Below, piece after piece: positions 20,991-31,449 of a stretch of 64,000 bases of DNA. The translations under genes and the position numbers were made by a program. Source of the DNA: Rhipidocladum racemiflorum (lineage: Eukaryota > Streptophyta > Magnoliopsida > Poales > Poaceae); contig CM070579.1 of NCBI GenBank assembly GCA_036346355.1, positions 8,866,001-8,930,000 of the forward strand. Direction: 5' to 3'. The notes under the pieces were generated by a model, which did not search any database, was not told where the DNA came from, and worked only from the letters and a program-made list of their open reading frames with translations. Each line of letters begins with the position of its first letter. Positions within the stretch are counted from its first letter, which is position 1.

Positions 20991-22472
20991 TAGGGAGGTG
21001 GCGAAGGGGAAGGGGCGGTGTGGGGGGCGGCGGCGAGCGGGAGGGAGAAGGGGCGCGTGGAGTTGGGCAGCGGCGAGCGGGTTGGTTGCTTGCTCGCCTC
21101 GGCGTTACGGGGGTTTTGGCGGTGGCGTACTGGCGTGCGAGGTGTCGTGTTGGTCGGCGTCGCCGAGGAGTCGCCGGACGCGGGGCGGCTTCGGTCGCGC
21201 CGAGCCCGTGTGGTGCGGCGGCCAGGTTGGATGTGTCGCGTGGTTTCTGGTTCCGTCCAGGACCTGGAGTCCCACTGTTTGTTACTTTTATCTCGCTCCT
21301 CTTTTCGGCTTTGGGCTCGTTTTCATGAGTTTGAAGACTGTTTTAATCGGAGATGACTATTTTGAGATTAATTTTAAACTAATAAATTTAAATTCATATC
21401 TCTAAGATGTTATGTGTCATCTTCTTTATCCATCTCTCACTTTCCTTTTTCTACTCACTTCATCCGCCCCTTTCTTCTCTCTCTAATACAAAAAATTAAG
21501 ATTAGAATATTTAAATTTTAAAAAATTTAAATAGAAAGTTTGAACTCAAAAAATTCAACTGAAAAATTAAATCAAAAAATCTTATATTAGGAAGTTTCAG
21601 CTCGGAAAGTTTAAATTCGAAAAGTTTCAACTCAGAAAAATTCAAATTAGAAAGTTTTAACTTGGAAAGTTTTAACACGAAAAGTTTTAAACCAAAAAAT
21701 TTCAAATTAGAAAGTTTCAAGAAAATTTTAAATCTAAAAGTTTCAACTAAAAAAATTTTAAATCGAAAAGTTTGAACTCGTAAAACTTTGATCCAAAATC
21801 TTTCAGTTTAAAAAATTTTGATTCGAAAAACTTTTGGGTCAAAAAGTTTTTATTTAAAAGTCAACTTAAAAATTTTAAATAAAAACATTCAAATCAGAAA
21901 ATCCAAGCTGAACAATTTTAAATAAAAAAATTACAACGTGAGACCTTCCAGCTCGCTCCTCCTATGACGGTCTGCCAAGAGAGGGGGGGGGGGGAAGGAC
22001 AGCGCACAGCAACATTGGTGAGGGCGATCATAAACTAACAAATACCGTTTTAATTTCCTTTCTTGTGTTCCATTTCTTTAAAATTTGCGTATCTGCCTGG
22101 CTTGGATGTTTTAACTTGTTAGCCATATAAACCAAGCATAGAATGCTTATCATTGTATTACACTATCTCCAATGTTGATAAAAGCGGCCTCTAATTAAGT
22201 ACGAGAGAGGGTGCTTTGGACGATGTCTAACACCGGAGATAGGGGCCTCTAAGCGGTTAGTGCCGTCTTTTAGGCCTGAAGATTGTATCTAGAGTACAAA
22301 AAAGTATACATTGACATACTGTAACATATGGCGTTTGGAACTTGGAAGTGGCATATAGCTGTCGCAATTTAACCACATGTTTGGTAGTCATGCCTGTTTT
22401 GAGGCTATACATTCGTACAAGTTACAATGCATACACTACACTTAATGTATTGAGGAATTGGGAATCGGTTAA

Positions 22473-22715
22473 GGGGCTGTTTGGTTGTCTGGTTCCACGC
22501 GGTCAGATTCGTAAGAGCCAGAGAATCAGTGTTTGGTTGATCATTTGTCGCATGAGCCTGCACCCAGTGGTGCGAGAGCCAGACCAGTACGATGCACAAA
22601 GCACTCACAGCCAGGCTCATGGGAAACGAGCTCCATAACCATTTCTTCGGAGTCAGACTAAGGAGGTGCAGGCTCCCATGGCCAGACTCCTGCGAGACAG
22701 CAACCAAATAGCCTC
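22473..22715. mobile_element. Tourist-like MITE, 243 bp
   Basis: The ends are GGGGCTGTTTGGTTG and, inverted, GAGGCTATTTGGTTG, with TAA on both sides (22470-22472 and 22716-22718). Size, TIR and 3-bp duplication fit PIF/Harbinger MITEs. Confidence 0.8.
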
Positions 22716-22719
22716 TAAG

Positions 22720-23254
22720 ACTTGCATGTGAAAGAATGATTTAATGTACTCAGGATTCCACCTAAGAGGCCGATTGAAATGATAAACATTGGAGAGGGAA
22801 ATGATAGAGATTAGATGTTGGTTGTGGATTCTTACTTATATGTTGAGCAGCCGAAAGATGCCATACAAGATCAGTGACAAAAACATGTAATTAACCACGA
22901 ATACTTTCCATCACTCTTCATTATATGTGTTATGTAGCTTCAGTTAGTTACCGCTCATCTAACTTTATTGTCATCTCAATTATACACTTAACTATATATC
23001 TAATATTAACTTCTACAAATCACAGGTCATATCGGTGCGTCTCGCCTTTATTATAGCACGTGTCATCTTGCTAATATTTTTTGTTGCTACAAATCAGAAG
23101 TCATATCTGATAGAATATATGAACCGGCCGAAGCTATCCATACCCAACTTTTTAAAGTAAAGAGAGACGAACAGAATACAGAGCCACAAGATTTGCGAAA
23201 GCACAAACATCCATCCGGTACAGTCCACTGTCACAAATTAGTACATCCAATGAA
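22720..23254. other. No gene recognised
   Basis: A/T-rich DNA. ACAAATCACAGGTCATATCGG near 23017 and ACAAATCAGAAGTCATATCTG near 23092 are imperfect repeats. Nothing else stands out. Confidence 0.4.
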
Positions 23255-26200
23255 TTAGAGCATCTCCAAAAGTATCTGTATCTGACTCTGTATCTCCAAA
23301 CTTTACCGAACCGGTGAAAAAATCGATCTCCAACAGAGTCTCAGAATCTGTTTCAGAAAAGTAGCGAAGCGGAGAGAGGCTCGCTAGATTTGGCGATTCT
23401 CTCCGCCGCTTATCCGGGCGAGCAACGGGTAAACTTCGTTACAAGGAAAGCACGGAGTGTCCTCCCCACTCCGGGCCTATCGCCGCTCATCCTCCGCCGC
23501 CATCTCCGGGCATGTGGTCTCCTCCTCCCTCCTCCTCGCCATCTCCACTCACGGAGGCCATCCCTCCGCTCACACTTTCTCTCATCCTCCGCCGCAACCT
23601 CACTACCGGACCCCCCCGCCACTCTCTCGCATCCTCCGCCGCCATCCCCACTCGCTCCTCCTCCGTAAGCCACCGGGCGGATCTCGACCTCGACGAGCCG
23701 CCGACTACAGATCTAGTACCGTAATGCCGTTGCAGACCTCTAGATCTGGTTGTTTCATTGCGATTTGTTGGTAAACTACCCTTTGTGTTCTTGTTTCTAA
23801 TCGCAGCCTTCGCCTCAACCTCCGGCCGCAACACCTGATCTCGTGCTGGTAATCGACTTGGAGCTCTACATTTGGTTGATTCTCCTTTTCTTGGTAAGTA
23901 TTCGCTCTACCTTCATGGCAATTGAAGCTTTTAAATCGCTTGCTCTCCTGAAAGTAAAATCCTTTGGAATCATGTTTGCTCCTCCGACTTCGCGTTCTTC
24001 ATTTGATTGTGCATTGGGCACTCTTCCTAATTACTAATTTTGCCATGCTGTTTTGGTTCATCTATGTGTTTGGTTAATTTAATCATACCGTGGTCCTGGT
24101 CTAACCATTGGTAATATTGTCTGAACATTACTTAACAATGAGTAGCAAAAGATTCTTATTCAAATAATTCGTTCTTCTTTGAAAGAGAATAATTTGTTCT
24201 TAATAATTTATAGATTTGACAAGCAAAATGGTGCTTTCTTAGAATTTGTTCACATCTTTGGTTTTGTTGAAGAATTGTGTAGTCAGATATTTGTCCCGAT
24301 ACGTATATTTTGGGTTGTGCATTGCTTTGGCAAAGTTGTTTGGAGATATGAGTGAGATGCTAGAACTGGTCATTCCAGTTGAAGTTTAAGCACATAGTAT
24401 GCTTTGGATACTTGTTTGTCATTGGTTGGCAAGTTCGGATTGTCGATTATATATATTTGAGTCATGCATTTTCTCTCGCTCGTTAGTATGCTCAAGTGAG
24501 GTTCAACAATATCTCGGACGTTGGCAAAGTTCAGCTTGTTTGTCACTTTGGTTAGCAAGATGGCTCAGTATGTCGCCTGTGTTTTAATTAGTGTTGATAA
24601 GTTTAACTGACTTTGTTTGTGGGTAGTGAAACCTTTGTTATTAAGTTGATCTGAGCCAGTGTCCTACTTGTAAAGAATGTTTAACTTAACTCGATTATCT
24701 CGAGGCTAAATGAATGGAGCATCATTGAAGACGGATTCAGGCATTTGTTGCAAGCTATAATCCTCGTTATCCTTGCCCCTTCATTCAGAACAAACCACAT
24801 GAGAACAAATAGCTTTAAATTAAGAATTCTCGAGTTTTCTTTATGTCCAGAGAGAGATGTTTCTCATCTAGGAAACGAAACATAATTTTGTGGTAGTGCT
24901 AAGTGAATCAAAGAAAATAACAAGAAAGAAAAGGGGAAGGAATTGGGAAGATTTAGACAGATGAGATGAGAAATAAAAGGTCATGATATCTCACTGGAAA
25001 TCACAGCTAGAGATAACAAAAATCCTAGCTAGCTAAGCAAGCATCGCCCAAGATATCTACTTGAATTTGCTGGAAAGCCAACACTGACTTGCTCGAATAG
25101 AACAGAACGGAAAACTTAGATGTTTAGCTCATTAGATGTCATTATGCTTGGATATTGAAGTTTGTTTCGTAATGTTTGTTTCCCTTTTACCATTTAATCT
25201 GCTTTTGGAGTATATATGTGTTTTACATGCATTAAAATGATGTTTCTTAATGGACTTTGATTGCTTTGTGTAAGATTCTATGCATAACTCGCCGCCATAA
25301 TAAATTTTACACCGCTGCTTATTTTGATTTTGGTGATTAAGAAATCCTAAACAGATGTATCTTTGTAATTTTATGATCATCAAGCTTCGCTTTTCTTTGT
25401 ATTTATATGAAATGAACGCAATTTCAAAACAATATCATCGTCAAATAAAAGACAAAGGAAGTTGGTGAAAGCTTAATTACTCTTATAATCATAGTTGATT
25501 TGAAAATTCATATAATTTTTTAATAGTGCTTCTATGCTGTCCTTAAAACTAAATTTTACAAATCTTGAATCATTGCGGGTTAGTAGTGAGTAGTGAGTGG
25601 TTGCAAATCGATCATTGATGTGCTTTAAATTTTGTGATTTTCACTTCATAAAGAGCACGAGGCACCTCTCTCTCTCTCTCTCGAAAGGTGTTGATGTCAC
25701 ATTTCGCTCTTATGTACACAATACCATGTCTTGAAAGAGCAACTTTATACGTTCATTTCTTCATTTCAGTCACAAAACACCGAGTGTTCTGGAATGGCAT
25801 ATTGCATTTAGTCCCGATGGTCGCCTTTGACATTGCCTCGCCCTAAACCTGGATACAAAGAGGAGTAAGACTCATTTTTATTTTTCGCTTCAGAAATGCT
25901 CCTTGTTCTCGCGATGTTTCTTCTATGCATTATATTGGTTTAATAATACAAAGGTCAAAATTGGTTTCTGCTTCTTCTTTAGGGTGTTCATCCAACAAGC
26001 TTAGGGAGAGGTTTGGGAGTTTTTACTTGGTCGTTTTGATCCTGTGAGCACCTTTGATGAGAGGGAGGAGATCGTGCAACAAGAAGGTACTTGCCTTCCT
26101 TAATGAGCACCGGTGTGCAATTTTGTTTTATCCTGAAGAAATATTGAAGTATCTACTACCTTCAAGAGTGATGGCAATGCCTCAATCGATGCATCTGTCA

Positions 26201-26479
26201 TCAATTAAATATTTGTTTGTTCACACTTCACACTATTCCAAATCCGGATTTGGTACCTAACCTATTTTACTTGCACATTTATCACCGCCTTCATCCATCG
26301 CCTTTGCTAAGATGTTCTTCATCTTTCAAAGTGAGCATTCATATTCAACCATAATTTTCAATTTATTTTAGTTTCTTTAATAAATATTATGATGGGCCAT
26401 ACTTGAAGTTACTTTTATTATATTTGCTTGCGGCTCTCAGTCCATTAGCCCTGTCACACGCTGCAAGTTGGGTTTTTAT

Positions 26480-26590
26480 CAAAAGATATGTTAGTGATAG
26501 TATTCAAGATATGTTAGTGATAGTATTCAAGATATGTTAGTGATAAGCATAGAGATTTGTTAGTGATAGTATTCAAGATATGTATCCTTT
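26480..26590. repeat. Short tandem repeat in the Harbinger element
   Basis: GATATGTTAGTGATAGTATT followed by CAA is repeated about four times, with one variant unit (ATTTGTTAGTGATAG). Confidence 0.8.
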
Positions 26591-27299
26591 TTTTGCAACA
26601 ACAAGATTAATCAAGCATATCCGTGACCTTGTTTCTCATATATCTTAAGTCACTAATGGAATTGGAATGTAATTCGCTTCCTTAGGTTTGTGCTATTTGA
26701 ATCCTAGATCGCTTTTGAAGTTTGTGGCTCTTCCAAGATTACATGATATTTCACGATCTGGATAAAGTAAGTCAACTCGATACTCCTTTTTAAAGTTTAT
26801 AACCTTGTGGCATTCATCTTAGTGTACTACTTATTTGCATATAGATGGATAAAGATTCAAAGAAAGTCATGAAGTGCATGCTTGGACAATTAATGCTATA
26901 GAGGAAATCGCAAGTGATATTAAGAACATAGTGCAAGTTAATTTTTCTCATGCTCATGCGAGAGCGCAAATGATCTCAATCGACTTTACTAGAGATCGAA
27001 CACGCCGCCGCCTTGATGACATTGTCATACACTCGGAAGACTTTGGTGGGAACAGCCACCGTTGCTGCCACTGATGAAGAAGAAGGAGACGCAGCTGCGC
27101 CATACGACTCATGAGAGCGATGATTCGATAAAATTGACGCATCATCAATTTAGAGAGAATGAAAGTATCGAGTCCAGTTGACTAGTGTTATTCGTGTTCT
27201 ACTTTTGAGACATACTTTATGAGTAGTTGCGCGGACTAGTTATATTCGTGTTCGGTATTAAGACGTGTTGTATGGATGACTTTTTGACACATATAAATT

Positions 27300-28265
27300 C
27301 ATCAATTTGCATGTGTTGTTATGCACCTTTGTTTAATTTCAATTTATGCCTACGCTTTGTGCTATATGGATGACTTCTATGCTCGTCATGAGGAGGGAGG
27401 AAGTGAAATTGCTGGGATGGAAGCCCAATTTGGGGAGCAACCTTCTCCGCTGACCATTGCAGTCCTCAGAGATCTCAAAATAAAAGATCAAAGAATTTTT
27501 CGGAGAATGAAGATAATATGTTGGTATCGCAGATGGCTTAATGTTAGTTTGATTCAGGCAAGGTACCCAAAGAAACTCGCATCACATATTGGAGTAGAAT
27601 ACATGATTACTTCCACGAGAACAAAACTTTCAATCTCGAGCGTAGTCGTAACTCACTTATGCAATCGATGGTCATCTATTCAAGAGCATGTAAACAAGTT
27701 CTCGGATGCTATGACCGCATTGAGCGTAGACGGCAAAGCGATAACAGAGCGTGATAAGGTTGGTTCACATCCTTTTTTCATTATGAATTTATATGTGTTG
27801 CCCATGTTAATAAGGTACATGTCCTTCTGTAGATTGTCCAAGCTAAATCATTGTATCAAGAAGAAGAAGGGCGATTATTTGCATACTTGCATTGCTGGAA
27901 TATACTACAACACCATCCAAAATGGACCAGTCATTTATCTCAGAAAAAGCAAAAAACATCGTCCAATGCATCTCCTGTAGTTCCACTGTTAGCTCTAATG
28001 CAAGTCATATTCATGAAGATGTCATAATGCGTGCTGATGTGCTCATTAGGCCAACTGGTAGGAAGGCCGAGAAAGATGATCCGCCGCGGTAAAGCTGCAA
28101 TTGAGAGTGGTGCAACAGGTTCACTCTACATGGAAGCATTAGAAAACTTTAGGAAAGAAATGAAAGAAATGGAGCTTATTAAAGAGAAGAAGAAAGAAGA
28201 GCGGTACGAAAGAGCATTTGGCGCAAGAACAGAAAAGATTGCTCATGAGGAAGGAAAAGATTGAG
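27300..28265 (+). pseudogene. Harbinger accessory (Myb/NAM-associated-like) protein, broken
   Basis: Blocks of the DNA-binding partner protein of PIF/Harbinger elements appear in shifting plus-strand frames: WLNVS, DYFHENKTFN-like residues in a second frame, then NRWSSIQEHVNKF, and near the end RPTGRKAEKDD and ESGATGSLYMEALENFRKEM, followed by a Glu/Lys-rich helix. In intact elements this protein helps the transposase bind and enter the nucleus. At least three frame changes are needed to follow it, so it is dead. A 219-residue open frame at 27321-27980 mixes real and shifted sequence and should not be taken as the protein. Confidence 0.75.
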
Positions 28266-28559
28266 ATAAGAAAAATGAGTTTGAATTGAAGAGAATGGCT
28301 TGAAGAAGAGAGAATTATGAGCGCTGACACTAGTCGCTTGAGTGGGCCACAACAACAATACTACCTCGGCCCTGCACGATATCATCGCCGCAGATGTAAT
28401 AGGTCCGATTGAGCTATGAACTAATTATTGATGTAATAGGTATGGTTCTCAGATTAGATGAATTTTGTATTTTGCTTAGACTTGAGTTAGTGATGGACTT
28501 GAAGTTTAGTTGTAAAATCCTTATTACGATCAATATGCATTTGAACTATTTTGCAATGC

Positions 28560-28715
28560 TTGGGAATTGGAATACATCGAGTTGAAATGCATGAACCGGT
28601 ACACCATAGTTGAAGGGAAAAACTAGTACATCATAGTTGAAATGCATGAATCAAGCTACATCATAGTTGAAGGGGAAAAAGTAGTACATCATAGTTGAAG
28701 GGAAAATGGTTACAT
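28560..28715. repeat. CATCATAGTTGAA repeats between the Harbinger genes
   Basis: ACATCATAGTTGAA, variously followed by ATGCATGAA or GGGAAAA, occurs four to five times between the ends of the two converging genes. Confidence 0.75.
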
Positions 28716-28779
28716 CATGCGCCGCCTACATCCCTCCATAACGGGCGCCATAAGTGCTCGACTAGATCTTCTGAGCCGA

Positions 28780-29985
28780 GAGTGAGCTTTTCTATTTCTC
28801 TGGGAGTGGATTGATGAGTTTGAATAAACTCAAAGCCTGTGTGTTCTTTCATGGGAGATCGCAACATTCTCTCCCATTGCTTCAGTAATTGTATTCCATC
28901 GCACCTTCATCCCGCTCATCTTCACTATCATGTTATGCATTATGATACAAGCCGCCATGATATCTCTTAGTGCTTCTCGATACCAAAACTAGCCGTCCAC
29001 TTAAACAATTGCAAACCGAGCTTGTAAAACTCCAAAGGCCTGCTCCATCCTTCCTAGCCGCTTCTTGAGCTTCTCGCGAAATGTTTTTTCTTATTCCTTG
29101 GGGAGCTGGTATTGTCTTCACAAATGTTGCCCATGAAGGATATATTCCGCCTGGCAAGATAGTATCCCATTGTATAATTGTGACCGTCACGATAATTCAC
29201 TGTGCTTGCTCCTTCTACTAGCTTTTATGGCGAAGAGAGGGATCGGTGAAGAACATTAATATCATTGTGAGACCCTGGTAAACCAAAAAAGCATGCCATA
29301 TCCAAAGATCTTATGCAACTGGCTTCTAGAATGATTGTTGGCTCATGCACATGACCAAGATACATGCCTTGCCATGTCAGCAGTAGGCAATTTTTCCACT
29401 TCCAAGTGCATGCAATCTATGCTCCCTAGCATTCCCTGAAAACCTCTTTCCTCGCCAATTGCAAGTAATCTAGCAAGGTCATTATCATTTGGAGATCTCA
29501 AGTACTCATCTCAAGAGTTCAATAATAGCTTTCACAAACCTTCTCAGGCTCTCTATAGCAAGACTTTCTCCAATCCTCACATAATCATCAATAGCACCGC
29601 CGCTACTCCATACGCTAGCATCCGAAAAGGCAGCGGTAACCTTTGCAAAGAAGATAACCCAAGAATTCCAAAGCACAATTCCTCTTCCGAATGAAATAGT
29701 TATCATGCCCTTCACAAAGATGCAATATGCGAAGAAATAAAGAACGATTCATTCTGAACCTACAAGAAAAAGAAGGTTCACCATGACAGACCAAAGATAA
29801 AATGCGAACACATAAACAACGAATACTTCCATACCTACACAAAGAAGGTTGGGCCATAGATAGGAGGATCAAGAAAATAATCTTCGAACAAATTAGCATG
29901 TCCTTCTTGTCTATTGCGATGAACGACTTGATGGCCAGGAGTAGAACCGCCATGGCGCTCGAACATTAACATCCCGATCTTCCAT
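28780..29985 (-). pseudogene. PIF/Harbinger DDE transposase, broken
   Basis: Minus strand from about 29985. Blocks in order: GGSTPGHQVVHRNRQEGHAN; FRMNRSLFLRIL; IDDYVRIGESLAIESLRRFV; ARLLAIGEERGFQGMLGSID; GLPGSHNDINVL; GIYPSWATFVKTIPAPQG; MEQAFGVLQARFAIV; DIMAACIIMHNMIV. The catalytic residues of the DDE triad are all visible: D in GSIDCMH, D in HNDINVL, and E in MEQAFG. They lie in three different frames, with stops between (for example after MARHVSWSCA). The family cuts and pastes at TTA targets. Confidence 0.88.
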
Positions 29986-30149
29986 GTGTGCTAGGTATCC
30001 TGTTGTCAAAAGAAATACGTACTCATCATTTCTCTCGACTTTCATCTTCCGAGAGACATTCGATACTAAATTTCACGACTATCTCAGATTGTTAGTAGAA
30101 CAACAAGAAACGTGGCAATACCGAAGACCAAATGGGTATGTATATATAT

Positions 30150-30560
30150 AGACAAGAATAATATAGCCGCTTGAATTTACCCGTTGAAAATATAGCCGCT
30201 GAAATATAGCCGTTGGAATTTAGCCGCTGGAATTTCTCGAATTTTAAATTCCCGCATTGAAATATAGCCGCTCCAATTTACCCGCTGAAAAATAGCCGCT
30301 GCATGATGGTTACAATAAATTCCGAATTTTAAATTTTCGCATTGAAAGATAGCCGCTCGAATTTACCCGTTAAAAAATTCCTTGCAGCGTTGTTACATAA
30401 TAAATTCGAATTTTAAATCCCGCATTGAAATATAGCCGCTCGAATTTACCCGTTAAAAATAGCCGCAGAAATGGTTGTCGTACAATAAATTCTGAATTTT
30501 AAACTTCGCTTGAAATATAGCCGCTCGAATTTACTCCTGCTGAAAATAAACCGCTGCGAG
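30150..30560. repeat. ATAGCCGCT tandem repeat at the Harbinger right end
   Basis: ATTGAAATATAGCCGCT(C) followed by GAATTTACCCGTT recurs at spacings of about 75 to 95 bases, with ACAATAAATTCCGAATTTTA between units. This is probably subterminal repeat sequence of the transposon. Confidence 0.75.
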
Positions 30561-30845
30561 CGTGGTGGTTACAATAGTCAGTATGGCGGTTATGGAATAT
30601 GATAAAAATATAGGGGAGAGAAAATAGAGAGTGTGATATGGAGAGTGCTGTTGGAGAGGAAGGAGATATAGAGAGTCAAATTTTTGGAGAACTCTCCAAA
30701 TGAGGCTTTTGGAGAGTGAGATTTGGAGAGTGCTGTTGGAGATGCTCTTAGATTAGCTAATATTTATTTATACTTCATTCGATAGTATAGTAGTAGAAAT
30801 ACATTTAACAAAACAATGGATAGATTTGATTTCTACTACAGATTA

Positions 30846-30968
30846 CTTCCTCCGGTCTAAAAAAGCTGACGTTTTGGATGTAAAATTTAAAATTATATCG
30901 ATAGTCAAAGTTTTGAAATTTTAACCATCACTGCATCCAAACCGTTAGATTTTTTAAACCGGAGGGAG
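30846..30968. mobile_element. Stowaway-like MITE, 123 bp
   Basis: It starts CTTCCTCCGGTCT and ends ACCGGAGGGAG between TA dinucleotides (30844-30845 and 30969-30970). The TIR is the Stowaway/Tc1-mariner type. It lies 54 bases beyond the stop codon of the EF-hand gene, in its 3' flank. Confidence 0.88.
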
Positions 30969-31022
30969 TATATACTACCACTGTAATGCGTCCATCCTGA
31001 CAGGTACGAACTTGCATCAACT

Positions 31023-31313
31023 TCAGTAGGAGCCGAGCTCGGTGATCTTGACGTGGAGGTGCCTCTGCGCGAAGGCGAACAGCCGGCCGACCTCCTCCCC
31101 TTCGACGGCGCCGCTGCGGTTGGTGTCGGCCGCGCGCACCCCCTCGCGCGCCTTCCACCACGCGAACCACAGGTGCAGGCTCCGCAGCGCGTGCTGCAGC
31201 TCCTCCCGGCTGATCCGCCCGTCGCGGTCCGCGTCGAACTGCCCCAGCCACGCCCAGAACTCCTCCACCGTCACCTCGCCCTGCGGCAGCCCGCGGTGCC
31301 GCATGAACGCCAT
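31023..31313 (-). CDS. Small two-EF-hand calcium-binding protein (96 aa)
   Basis: Single exon from ATG at 31313. Two complete EF-hand loops: DADRDGRISREE (about residues 28-39) and DTNRSGAVEGEE (about 62-73), each with acidic residues at positions 1 and 12, so both should bind calcium. The linker helix is rich in Trp (HLWFAWWKA), a possible target-binding or self-packing surface. The protein ends HVKITELGSY. It resembles short plant calcium sensors of the CCD1/centrin-like group, a tentative assignment. An in-frame ATG at 31448 overlaps the TATA box, so the start at 31313 is preferred. GC-rich third positions and no stops argue for an expressed gene. The partner is unknown. Confidence 0.8.
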   Translation of the reverse strand: MAFMRHRGLPQGEVTVEEFWAWLGQFDADRDGRISREELQHALRSLHLWFAWWKAREGVRAADTNRSGAVEGEEVGRLFAFAQRHLHVKITELGSY

Positions 31314-31435
31314 CCCCTTGTCGATCGATCGACCGCTGTAAATTAAGCTTGGCTGCTTCTCCGGCGAGTGCGATCGAGGCGGCTGTGGCTGCGACCTAGT
31401 CCGCCTGAATAGCAAAGCAACTATATGCACGGCCC

Positions 31436-31445
31436 TATATATATA
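31436..31445 (-). promoter_or_regulatory. TATA box of the EF-hand gene
   Basis: TATATATATA on the minus strand lies about 125 bases before the ATG at 31313, which would put transcription start near 31405-31412 and leave a leader of roughly 95 bases. Confidence 0.55.
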
Positions 31446-31449
31446 CACA

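Larger units (their letters stand above)
16740..21955. mobile_element. Element with long inverted repeats carrying a TIC22 fragment
   Basis: The left arm (about 16740-17505) and right arm (about 21400-21955) are inverted relative to each other. The outer parts are tandem micro-repeats of GTTGAAATTTTCC type. The inner parts match as TTTTTGTGTTAGAGAGGAAG (left) and TTTTTGTATTAGAGAGAGAA (right, reverse complement), followed by GATGAG-rich and AACACATGACATCTAGA-like sequence on both. Long arms around a host gene piece resemble Pack-MULE or foldback elements. Exact termini and a target duplication were not identified, and no transposase is seen. Confidence 0.6.
23258..30747. mobile_element. PIF/Harbinger DNA transposon, 7490 bp, decayed
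   Basis: It starts GAGCATCTCCAAAAG and ends CTGTTGGAGATGCTC, inverted copies at the tips, and is flanked by TTA at 23255-23257 and 30748-30750, the classic PIF/Harbinger duplication. It contains both genes of the family in divergent decay: a Myb/NAM-associated-like ORF on the plus strand and a DDE transposase on the minus strand, converging near 28.3-28.8 kb. The first 3.5 kb, including a GC-rich stretch at 23.4-23.85 kb, carries no protein I recognise. Frameshifts in both genes make it non-autonomous now. Confidence 0.88.

Noticed and set aside
27321..27980. 219-aa protein as a genuine host gene
   Set aside because: It mixes in-frame and shifted pieces of the Harbinger accessory protein.
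31314..31448. Upstream start that lengthens the EF-hand protein to 141 aa
   Set aside because: The ATG lies next to the TATA box and the added residues are low-complexity; the ATG at 31313 is better placed.
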